Notes under the pieces: generated by a model | What the model was told of the DNA's origin: nothing | The model's database searches: none | Seen by the model: only the letters and a program-made list of their open reading frames with translations | Program-made: the position numbers and the translations under genes | Source: Zygnema cylindricum | Lineage: Eukaryota > Streptophyta > Zygnematophyceae > Zygnematales > Zygnemataceae | Length of the DNA stretch: 12,061 nucleotides | Assembly (NCBI GenBank): GCA_037447655.1 | Contig: JBBHKE010002123.1 | Location: forward strand, 140,069 to 152,129 | Direction: 5' to 3' | Shown here: piece after piece, positions 1 through 8,500 of the stretch | Layout: the number at the start of each line of letters is the position of its first letter | Position numbering within the stretch: position 1 is the first letter of the stretch

Positions 1-28
1 CGAGATAGAATGGACACTGCACACCTAC

Positions 29-87
29 TGCAAACGTCGAGTTACCGCTGTTTTACCAGGCATCGTCAGTGCGCCGATGTCGTGCTC
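29..87 (-). CDS. Tentative exon 3 of the GT47 gene
   Basis: After the clear second exon, the only phase-compatible continuation I see is a 59-nt stretch that begins after a CTTAAG acceptor and ends at GCA|GTAGGT. It would encode EHDIGALTMPGKTAVTRRL plus two bases of the next codon. A D-I...P pattern loosely resembles the KDxxxPP segment that follows the GRDHF region in GT47 proteins. The polypyrimidine tract before the acceptor is poor and the match is weak, so this may be chance. If real, intron 2 (413-88) is 326 bp long and contains the transposon-like repeat ending at 323. Confidence 0.3.
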
Positions 88-152
88 CTTAAGTCCATTT
101 GTTGTTGAAACAGCAAACACATGAACAAACATACTAAAATGACGTGGGTCAT

Positions 153-323
153 CACAGATTGTAGACGTTGACAGCCGTCACGGGCATTGTCGACGTATAC
201 AATCGTCACGCCCTAAGTGACAATTTCGTTTGGTACACATAGGGACACCCGAAATCCGGGTCTGCCGGATCTGCGCTAAAAAACAAAAAAATCTCTAAGT
301 TTGAAGTACATAGAGACGCACCC
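153..323. repeat. Transposon-like dispersed repeat, copy A (right terminus)
   Basis: About 171 bp closely matching 4329-4500 in the same orientation. Both copies start CACAGATTGTAGACGTTGAC, share GTCGACGTATACAATCGTCAC, ACACATAGGGACAC and the CCGGATC(T/C)GCGCTAAAA block, and end in a CACCC or TACCC followed by TAA. Within each copy, GATTGTAGACG and CGTATACAATC are imperfect inverted repeats that could form a stem. The right end resembles the termini at 9141 and 11153. The copy lies in the GT47 intron if the tentative exon 3 is real. Confidence 0.7.
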
Positions 324-413
324 TAATTTACGACTTCTACAAGTCCGTACATTCTTTATAAAACGACAAAACATCATACAAACAAGTACACAAACGACAA
401 AGTTGTTGTTTAC

Positions 414-1567
414 CTGAATTCCTCGTGCTGTAGCCGCGTGACTGCTACGGACCATTTTGTCGCCATTGAGCTGCAAACGTCATCCACACGTCACAGGTAA
501 GATAGAGCAGCAAACCCAAAAATACTATGCAAAAACGACAAATCCAAACGACAAAAAGTCAAACACCAAAGAGAAATTCAAGCCGTACGAAACACATCAT
601 ACATATCCGTACAAACCTACGTCTGGAAATATACACTCTTCCGTACCTGAAGAAAGAACATCTCGCCGTACAGTACAGGATCGCAGTACAATAGAGCTTG
701 GCAACGTCCGTGGTCGATCGTCGCCGCCGAGAAATGATCTCGACCGTTGGATCGACTAAAATACGGATACTTTTCCTGAATTTCCTTCAACAGTTTTTCC
801 CACATTTGTGACGTCTTATGTACGGCGCTACTCATTTCTTCGGGCTCGTCCGCCCACGTTTTTAACAGCATGTAACGCGCCGAAAAAAACGGGATGTAAA
901 ATAGTGTGGCCTTTTCGGGATCCATGGTCCGTGATTGGTTTCTCCGTACAATCATATCGTACAGTTCGTTCTCTCCTTCGTACTGTTGCGACCACCATCT
1001 GATTGGCGCTTCTAACAAGTCAAAATTGTACTCTGTGGAGATTTCGTACACGTAGATATACTCTTCGGATAGGATACTTTTGTCGTTTTCTGGCGTGCTG
1101 GTACTCTGTACTTCGAAGGTTTCTGGGTATCCGTCGACCACCTCCGTTTTTAATTTTCGACCAGTCGGATTCGAACGAACAACTCTCTCTCTCGTCAAAT
1201 TAACAACATTTTCTCTTGTTAAATTAACAATGTTGTTAGCATTTTCAATATCATTTCTAGTTGTTGAATTTTTGACAACATTTGGAAAAATTTGAGCATC
1301 TAATTCTCTTAAAATTTCCATTTCTTTGGCGAGTAATTTTAGTCTTTCAATCGCTTTTGAGACCCCCGGGGAAGCCGAATCTCCTTCCACTTGTACGGAT
1401 TTATGCCGTACGGTTTGATAAAAAAACGATATTTGGGACATCCATAAAAAGAAAGCGACAAATAAAATAATGTGGTTCCATGTTAAGTTGTTTTGATTTA
1501 CAAGGGACGATAAGAAATTCGATTTTTTTCTAAAATTCGACTGAGAATTCTCCAACATTGGGGCCAT
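414..1567 (-). CDS. Exostosin-like GT47 glycosyltransferase, 5' part (exon 1 1567-647, exon 2 470-414)
   Basis: Probable Golgi type II membrane glycosyltransferase of the plant exostosin (GT47) family; such enzymes build cell-wall polysaccharides, but the sugar and acceptor cannot be read here. Exon 1 encodes 307 residues from an ATG at 1567: a short cytosolic tail, one membrane segment (about 31-50, HIILFVAFFLWMSQISFFY), a coiled-coil-like stem (about 70-92), several N-glycosylation sequons (N27, N100, N115, N123, N210), and the GT47 domain from about residue 170 (YIYVYEI). Family-like signatures are TMDPEKATLFYIPFF, the SNGRDHFSAATIDHGRC block and YGEMFFLQ. Exon 1 ends CAG|GTACGG; exon 2 follows a TTTGCAG acceptor, is phase 0, and reads LNGDKMVRSSHAATARGIQ before CAG|GTAAAC. 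The intron is 176 bp. The remaining GT47 domain must continue at lower coordinates, beyond the left edge. Family assignment is by motif recognition; subfamily is unknown. It is divergent from the GT61-like gene. Confidence 0.82.
471..646 (-). other. Intron 1 of the GT47 gene
   Basis: A 176-bp intron with GTACGG at the 5' end and a T-rich stretch leading to TTTGCAG at the 3' end. It joins two phase-0 exons so that GEMFFLQ continues into LNGDKMV, which is the order expected in GT47 proteins. On the sense strand it contains two TTTGTCGTTT-like words and several GTACGG words. Confidence 0.75.
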
Positions 1568-1876
1568 AATAATATTATTTCCTGAAGAAAATTTTTTTTT
1601 ATGTTAAATTGTTAATCAAAATCTTACAATCATTTCATTATAGGTCAAAACCAAATGCAAAAAACTTAAAAAAAAAATAAAAACTTAAAAAACTTAACTC
1701 TTAAAAAACTCAAAAAACTTAAAAAACTTAAAAAACTTCAACTTTTGGGGAAAATACATATGTACATAAAGTACGTACGAATCGATTGATAAAATACTAT
1801 TCTTATAAAAAAAATAATCAAATGATATTTGATAACTAGTATTTAATTAGTGTAGCGAGTGCGATTAGGGAAACGT
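1568..1876. repeat. AT-rich 5' flank of GT47 with decamer repeat
   Basis: No gene is seen here. About 1658-1738 consists of imperfect tandem copies of an A-rich decamer (AAAAAACTTA and variants). The rest is AT-rich with scattered homopolymers. Because GT47 is transcribed leftward, this is its 5' untranslated region or proximal promoter; I could not place a transcription start. Confidence 0.6.
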
Positions 1877-2405
1877 GGAGGGCGAAGAGATAGTGAGACG
1901 GAGAGGGACAGGGAGAGGGCGAGGGAGAGAGAGGTAGAGGGAGAAAGACGGAGAGGAAGTGGGGGAGGGCAAGGGAGAGGAGAGTGAAAGGAGCAAGAGA
2001 GGGAGAGGGAGAGAGAGAGGGAGAGGGAGAGGAAGAGGGAGAGGACAAGGAAGAGGAGAGTGGAAGGATCGGAAGAGGGAGAGGGAGAGGGAGAGGGAGA
2101 GGAAGGGGGAGAGGGAGAGAGACAGGGAGAGGGAGAGGGCGAGGGAGAGAGAGGTAGAGGGAGAAAGACGGAGAGGGAGGGGGGGAGGGCAAGGGAGAGG
2201 AGAGGGAAAGGAGCAAGAGAGGGAGAGGGAGAGGGAGAGGGAGAGGGAGAGGGAGAGGGAGAGGACAAGGGAGAGGAGAGTGGAAGGATCGGAAGAGGGA
2301 GAGGGAGAGGGAGAGGGAGAAAGACAGGGAGAGGAAGTGGGAGAAGGCAAGGAAGAGGAGAGTAGAAGGATCGGAAGAGGGAGAGGGAGAGAGAGAGGTA
2401 GAGGT
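1877..2405. repeat. GA/CT (GGGAGA)n tract with 220-bp higher-order duplication
   Basis: About 530 bp of almost pure purine on the plus strand (pyrimidine on the GT47 sense strand), built from GGGAGA hexamers. Interspersed non-hexamer markers (GGGCGAGG, GAGAAAGACGG, GGAGCAAGAGA, GAGGACAAGG, TGGAAGGATCGGAAG) recur in the same order 220 bp apart. By eye, 1911-2100 matches 2131-2320 with six mismatches. A third partial copy of the GAAGGATCGGAAG marker occurs at about 2365. Open frames across this tract on either strand are Ser/Pro/Leu or Arg/Glu/Gly low-complexity shadows and are not annotated as genes. The tract sits about 310 bp upstream of the GT47 start codon. Confidence 0.9.
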
Positions 2406-2700
2406 TGTTAATCTCCGAAAATTGTCATCCAACTAACGAACTAAATGGGAAAAGGAATATAGGAAGACTAAGGAGCAAAGAGAGAGTAAAGAGAAAGAAA
2501 ACAGAAGGAGAGGGGGGAGTTAGAGAGGCAGAGAGGTCATTCTCTTTACTCACCTCTCTTAACGTACAATTATCTTCCTCTCGCCTCTCTCTTTCCTTCC
2601 GTACACGTTTCGACCGATTCACCTCTTCCCAAGCCTTCTCCTTTTCCCACTCTCTCCCTCGCTCTCTCTCTTTTCTCTCCTTAAAATTCTAACTCTCCGA
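2406..2700. other. Purine-to-pyrimidine switch region with inverted repeat
   Basis: No gene recognised. The first half (to about 2537) continues purine-rich on the plus strand; the second half turns pyrimidine-rich. A perfect 12-bp inverted repeat, GAGTAAAGAGAA at 2484-2495 and TTCTCTTTACTC at 2540-2551, spans the switch, and partial complementarity extends on both sides, so a hairpin transcript is possible. Confidence 0.45.
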
Positions 2701-2713
2701 ACCACGGTCTTGG

Positions 2714-2722
2714 TATAAATAG
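2714..2722 (+). promoter_or_regulatory. Candidate TATA box (TATAAATAG)
   Basis: TATAAATAG is a near-ideal TATA box on the plus strand. A start would be expected near 2745-2755, just after CACAGATATACC. No convincing coding region lies downstream for 2.7 kb, so this may drive a non-coding transcript, belong to a repeat, or be chance. Confidence 0.35.
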
Positions 2723-3508
2723 CTGGTCCCTGCACAGATATACCTTCCTCAGATACCGACAAGAGGCTCCTTTCTACCGGTCAAATCTTTTGGGCGGCGC
2801 GGAAAATCGGGAACGCCCGCAGAATCGGCAAATGCGTGCTTGTACGGTTACTTCCGTACAGTACTGTAGCTGTGCGTTTCATTGTAGGCGACACAATGTG
2901 CCGACCGCATGAGAAGTACAAAAAGGTACACTGTCGTTTTTCGTTATGTACGGACAGAGTTTTTGAGACTTGATCCGCTGGTCGGTTGGAACGTTTTGAA
3001 CTCGTTGGGGAACCTAAGTGTACGGATGACTTAAATTACAGGTTTTTCGTTGTGAGGACGGTTTTCGAAGACTGGACCTGAGTAATGACAGACAGATGAC
3101 ATCATTTTTGCAGTTATTGACGATTTTTTGTACAAAATTAGTAAATCAATGCCGTGTCCCGTTTATAATGCCCGTTTACACGCGCATGGACCGTGTCCTG
3201 TTTATCAAAACGTCCTTGTCCTATTGTAATACTAAACGATTCTTGACGTCCGTACGGACATTTGTAGACGCGACCCTAGACAACACAACGATTGACGGAA
3301 ATCGAGCAAAGAATTTACGGCACTGAATCGTACTTCTTGAAAAGGACGGATAGCTTCTGAACTGCCATCGTCCTATAATCGGACGGTCATGAACGAAGGA
3401 TAGACGGCTGAAGACTCTTTAGTGTACGTGGTGGTTTTATCTTTATCATTGACAGTGTCGAGCAACCAAGATTTGACGGTCAAGAACGATTGCTGAGGGA
3501 GTACTTTG
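2723..3508. other. Gene-free stretch downstream of the TATA motif
   Basis: I see no coding signal. Only short, unremarkable open frames occur. The region is rich in GTAC/GTACGG words. It has one imperfect direct repeat: GCCGTGTCCCGTTTAT near 3152 and ACCGTGTCCTGTTTAT near 3190. It is probably diverged repeat DNA. Confidence 0.5.
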
Positions 3509-3610
3509 AAAATTACTCGTTTGCTGACGTCTGCCGAGGGACAAAATTACCCGATTGATGACGCCATCTGAGGGACAGTGGTACCCGTTTGGGGACGTCG
3601 GCCGAGGGAC
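3509..3610. repeat. 34-bp tandem repeat, three units
   Basis: Units at 3509-3542, 3543-3576 and 3577-3610 share the pattern TTAC(T/C)CG(A/T)TTG..GACG followed by CTGAGGGAC or CCGAGGGAC. All are exactly 34 bp with moderate divergence, so this is an old minisatellite. No function is visible. Confidence 0.75.
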
Positions 3611-4328
3611 ACACCTTTAGGGTTGCAGACGAACAGAAAGTCGGCCTGTTTGAAAATTTCCAAACGGACGACCAAAGGTCAATAATTCATTAATTTGTAT
3701 AGAGGTACACCGTGTTTCGCTATTAGGGTGTGTCCCAATGTGCATAAGGGTTTTCTTCTGTCGTTTTCCTATAAAACTTAGCGCCGTACTGCCTAAGTTC
3801 CAACCGTACGAAGGAATCGCAAATTTGTAGAGTACAATTTGTGTCACCCTCGAGCTTTGGATGTACGAAAAATTGTCGTCTTGTGTTTTTCGACCCACTT
3901 CGAAGACAAAAAACGTCATCTTCAACCTTATCTTTAAAACACATGCGCGATGTGTTTTAAGACTAGGGATTTTATGTATACAAATAGGAACACATATTCG
4001 CACGTGCCGTATTTTTCGAAGTATTTCACACAATTTTCAAAGACAAAGGAAAGTACGGAAGTCGCTATGTTTTGTCCGTTTGCATTTAATACGACAAAGA
4101 AAATTACACAATTTGTTTAGTTTTGTCCGTTTTCGTCCAGTACGGATTTCTTTTTTGCACGGGTCTCGAAATTCCGATGCCATTTCACGTCGACCGCACA
4201 GGAGACGCAAAGGCAAAGCGCAACTTCTTCAATCGTGAAACGGTACAGGGTGGAAGGCGGTACGTCTACAATGTCACGGTAAGACATGCGACGTCACACA
4301 AGCAGTTCCAAAAAATAACGTCCGACAA
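3611..4328. other. Gene-free stretch including a left transposon-like terminus at 3726
   Basis: At 3723-3744, TTA followed by GGGTGTGTCCCAATGTG resembles the termini at 9141 and, in reverse, at 4500. If 3726-4500 is one element it is 775 bp with imperfect termini (about 15 of 19 bases). The flanking triplets are TTA on the left and TAA on the right, which is not a matching target-site duplication. The region also holds ACGTCTACAATGTCAC near 4263, a member of the GTAGACGT word family seen elsewhere. Overlapping open frames on both strands show no recognisable domains. Confidence 0.4.
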
Positions 4329-4500
4329 CACAGATTGTAGACGTTGACAACCGTCACAGGTATTGTCGACGTATACAATCGTCACAAACGTAACTTACGA
4401 TACGTTCTTACACATAGGGACACTTGAAAAGCGGGTCCGCCGGATCCGCGCTAAAATACAAAGTAAGTTCGCTAAGTTACAAGTACATGGGGACATACCC
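4329..4500. repeat. Transposon-like dispersed repeat, copy B (right terminus)
   Basis: Second copy of the 170-bp repeat seen at 153-323, same orientation. The first 57 bases are nearly identical (four differences by eye), the middle about 25 bases differ, and the last 90 are clearly related. It ends in CATGGGGACATACCC followed by TAA. In reverse complement the end reads GGGTATGTCCCCATGTA, close to GGGTGTGTGCCCATGTA at 9141. This marks both copies as right ends of a terminal-inverted-repeat transposon family. Confidence 0.7.
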
Positions 4501-4616
4501 TAATTGTACAAAGACGTTTAATGGCAGTGATATTATTTTGATTCTGTCAGCAGGGTATCTACATGTCTAGATTAAAACAAAATCTGAAACTCGTATCTGT
4601 AAACCCCAGCCGCAAA

Positions 4617-4931
4617 TTAAAATTACGTGAATGTACACTTTGTACGTTCTTGTTTTGTCGTTTTTGTGGTTTTTCTGTCGTTTTATTTCATCGTTGACAA
4701 TTTGAAAAAAGCAGGCTCGACAAACTTGGGATGTCAATGGATGGTGAAGGAAGCGTCACTTAAAATTACGTGAATGTACACTTTGTACGTTCATGTTTTG
4801 TCGTTTTGGTGGCTGTTTTGTCGTTCGTATTTCGTCGTTGACAATTTTAAAAAAGCAGGCGCGGCAAATTTGGGATGTCAATGGAAAAGAGACAATTGCG
4901 CGGCAATTTTGGATGGTGAAGGAGGCGTCAC
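4617..4931. repeat. 143-bp tandem duplication with an internal 28-bp indel
   Basis: 4617-4759 and 4760-4931 both run from TTAAAATTACGTGAATGTAC through TTTGTCGTTTT and GACAATTT.AAAAAAGCAGGC to GGATGGTGAAGGA(A/G)GCGTCAC. The second copy carries an extra 28 bp after GTCAATGG. That insert contains the inverted pair AATTGC and GCAATT, and TGG occurs at both junctions, so either a deletion in copy 1 or an insertion in copy 2 is possible. An 81-codon open frame (4774-5019) crosses copy 2 but has no recognised domain and is not called a gene. Confidence 0.75.
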
Positions 4932-5513
4932 GGGAGATTCTTCAACAATGATTTTTTGGTGGTTTTTGGTGGATTTGATTCCAGCCTGTCGGAAAGCGCG
5001 TGGCCTATGCCACATGTAAGGTTGGTAACATCCATCATGGATCGTATGTGACTACTCCACGTGTACAAATTCTACACGTCCTGTGTTTAGCTACTGTAGT
5101 CTCCTCCCTTTGAAAACATAGGAAAACAAACAGCGAGAAGAATATCCACCGGATGATTTGCGCGATTGCTCCGTTGATTTGAAAAGGCAAAACATCGACG
5201 GTTGTGCTTTACGCCCATACGCTTGGAGTATCGTGACAGGTGAAAAAGAATGAAACAACAATGTACGAAAACGTACAGCATCTACTGTAGTAAACAACCT
5301 CGCTTCAATTGTCGGTGGCAAATTCCACCAATTGTACCAATCTGCCGTACGTGACGTAACTCAACGTGACCACAACCGTACAGTAACTGTTGCATCTGGA
5401 CGGTTGTCGCATAACCCAAGCGCGTTGACTTTGCGTCTTCCTTTTCATAATTTTTTTATACGATTTGGCCCCAACGTTCCCCTTTTTTTTCAAATTTGTC
5501 ATTCTTTTTTGTC
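4932..5513 (+). promoter_or_regulatory. Upstream region of the GT61-like gene
   Basis: No coding region seen. It includes a TGTACG-AAAA-CGTACA hairpin at about 5261-5276, two CTACTGTAGT words (about 5091 and 5282), TGACGTAA near 5352 (a TGACG-type plant cis-element by sequence), an AT-rich TTTTTTTATACG patch at about 5451-5462 and a CT/T-rich leader just before the start codon. I assign promoter and 5' leader by position only. Confidence 0.35.
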
Positions 5514-8500
5514 ATGGCGTCCTTTGCACTTGCCGCTATCCTCTGCTCTTTTCTTTTGACCGTAGGATCGGTGCCGGGCAGCTCAGGGAAGTACTCACAT
5601 CGTCAAATCGGCAAACCCACCGACCCTATAGTTTACACCGATGAGAAAATCGGATATCGGGAGGACAATACGAAGGGATTGGGAATTGGGTGGTTGGGGA
5701 GAAAGAGCGAGGGGAGAGAGGGGGGAGAGGGAAGCGGTGGAATAGGAGATCGGGAAGCGAGAGGGGAAGGGAAAGAGAGGGTGGAGAGGAAGGATGTGGA
5801 GGAAGAGGAAGTGGGGAGTGAAGGGAAAGGGGAGGAGTTGGAGGCGATCGACAGAGAGGGAGGAATGGGAGAGAAGAAGGAGATACATCTAAAGGAGAGA
5901 GGGAGTGGAGCGAGAGAAGGCGGAGGAAGTGAGAGAGAGAAGGAGTGGGAAAAAAAGGACAAAGAGAGAGGGGAAAGTGTGATTAAACGAAGAAGGGAAG
6001 GGTGGGAAATTGGAAAGATTGAGGAGAAGGAGAGGAAGGATGGAAAGAGAAGAGGTGAGAATGGGGAGGCAGGAGAGGAGAGAGAGGAGGGAGACGGGGG
6101 AGTGGAGGGAGAGGGCGAAAAAGAAAAAGAAAGAAAAGAGGTAGAGAAGGGGATAACATACGGAGAAGAAATGGTTGAGGAGAGAGGAGGTGAAAATAAG
6201 TCGATACATAGAAAAGAAGGAGAAGGAGAGGAGAAGGGGAGAAGAGAAGGAGACGAGACGAAGAGGAGAGGAAAAGGAAAAGAAGGAGAGGGAAGTTACA
6301 TGGAGAAAAAAAACAAGAAAAAGGAGAGACAGGAGGGAGGGGAAGAGAGTAAATTAGTGACTAGAGTGAATACAGCGAAGGAAATGAGGGAGAGAAGGGA
6401 GAGAAGCGAGAGATCGGGTGCTATAAAGATTGAAAAATTGGGATTTACCTTAAAAAGAGTGGATCTTATGTCCTTTTCTCTCAATAAAAGAAGTAGAAAT
6501 CGTACGGATTTTGTTACTTCAAGTTGCAATGGGGGTATATGTCCGGAATTTCGATCTTGTTTGGGACGTTTTCTGGAAAAAATCAAAGCTTGTTGGAGTA
6601 CCAATATGTTGGGGGAAAAGGAAAAATGGAAAAATGAATCGGACGAACGAGTGGCTATGGGAGGACAAGTTTATGTTTTACATTCAGTTTATGTCAATAA
6701 TTTTGGGTACCCCATGAATACAAAATTTCATTTTGATCGAGGAGGGTGCGCTTGGGACGCACGTTCTCCGGCCGAGGTGACCTTTTTTTTTCTTTTCTGT
6801 TTTTTTTTTTTTTTTTGTATGTGGGTTTTATTTTTTTAAGGTTAAGAATGTTTCGAGATTTTTTACCTTTTTTACCCTCCTTTTCGCCCTTGAAAAGAAA
6901 ATAAAAAAAGCTATACATCGAAAACAAGAAAAAGAAATGAGGATTCCTACACGTAAAAACAATGTTGACGAATTGTTGTACTCATTTTCAAACATGGTAC
7001 CAAATGTCCATATTTATTACGGTAAATGGTCTATGTAACATTTGATTGGATGCTAAATGTTAAACAAGTCAAGAAAAGTGCGGGGAAATAATCCTTTCTG
7101 ACAAATGTCTCCCTCTTCCAAACATAAGAAAGGATCTTGTTTATGTATTTACTTTCGTCGTTTTCTTTTGGAGGGGACCTTTACCTTTTCCATTTTTTTT
7201 TTTTTTACCAGTTGTACAACTTTCAACCGGATACCAAAGTTACCGTCTTCAAAGAATTTGTCAATTTTGCCCATTATTATGGTAAAAGTTTTTACCATTT
7301 TTTTGTGGAACTGGTTCCGGCGCTCGTGGAATTCATGGACATTTTACGACAAAATCCCAACATTCTCGTCGTGTACACACAAAATCAGGTGAATTAACTC
7401 ACCACTATTAGTGTGGACTTACCAAATTATCGCCGGGGTGCGGTCTCCGTCGGGGTGTGTAATTGTTGAACATCTGCACCATAATTAGTGTGGATTCGAT
7501 CGATCGACACCATAACTACACCACCGATCATTATTAGCATAACTGAATCATTAGTGTAAACATTTTATTGGAATTAACGACAGTAAATTATCGTTCTCCA
7601 CGCTAATCATTGTGGGCCAGAAAACTAAGTAATGTTACTAAGCCAATTTTATGGTTTTTGGGTAAAAAACACACACACTGGAAATAGAGTGATCAACTCT
7701 AAGAGCGATAGGCAGTGTTGTGATTTGGTGAACATTGCACATAATTAGTGTGGATTTCTTCAATCGGCCCAGTCCACTGAGATTAATCTGGGCCTTTTCA
7801 ATTGATACCAGGCAACATGATTAGTAAGGATGTCTTTTTTTTGTTTTGTTTTTTTTTTTTTAAATCTACATATTTTGTCTGTTACCTTTCGCTATTTGTC
7901 ACATTGAGTAATGGTCTTGTGATTAGCTTAATTTGTTGGATACACCAAAATTAGTGTGGATTTGATAAATCAATTCCTTAGTATTTTGTCTCCTTCGGAA
8001 ATCTGTTCCAAAACATTTTTATACAAACACCCCGATTAGTGTAGCTTTATTGGACAGTTTGTGACACAAGTATATTTTTTTATCCTCCACCATCTTTATT
8101 AAAGACTCGCTTTGTCCTATTTTCTTGAACAAAGAAGAGGAGGGAGAGAGAAGGGAGAGAGAAGGGGCATAAATTTGGAAAAAATAAAAAAGCGCAAGGG
8201 GCATGCATGTTTGTTAGCATTGAGATGATCAATAAAGGATTTTTATCAAGAAATTTATTTATATCATAATAATTCTCAATAGTTTTGATACTCTAGGTCT
8301 AACAACAACGGGAAAATAAACCTCTTTTTTTGTATTATACTTTCGTGCTTTTGTACTTTTTTGTTTCACATATATATATATTTTGTCTTTTTAATCAGTG
8401 TATGTCTTTGTTTTTGGGTGGACCTTTTGTAGCATTATACCATGAGAATTTTGGGATCTTTTGTATTTGGAGATCAAATACATCGATTGAAATTTTACGA

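Noticed and set aside
457-1470. Plus-strand open frames opposite the GT47 exons
   Set aside because: They are antisense to clear GT47 coding sequence and show no domains.
1836-2432. Long open frames on both strands through the GA/CT tract (up to 198 codons)
   Set aside because: They encode only Ser/Pro/Leu or Arg/Glu/Gly simple repeats and exist because the microsatellite lacks stop codons in several frames.
3617-4347. Overlapping frames of 73-138 codons on both strands
   Set aside because: Mutually overlapping, no domain, and located in repeat-derived DNA.
3726-4500. Complete 775-bp transposon between the two facing termini
   Set aside because: Termini match only about 15 of 19 bases and flanking triplets (TTA and TAA) do not form a direct duplication; they may belong to different insertions.
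5496-5513. Earlier start for the GT61-like protein
   Set aside because: The upstream codon is TTG, not ATG; the ATG at 5514 begins directly before the hydrophobic signal segment.
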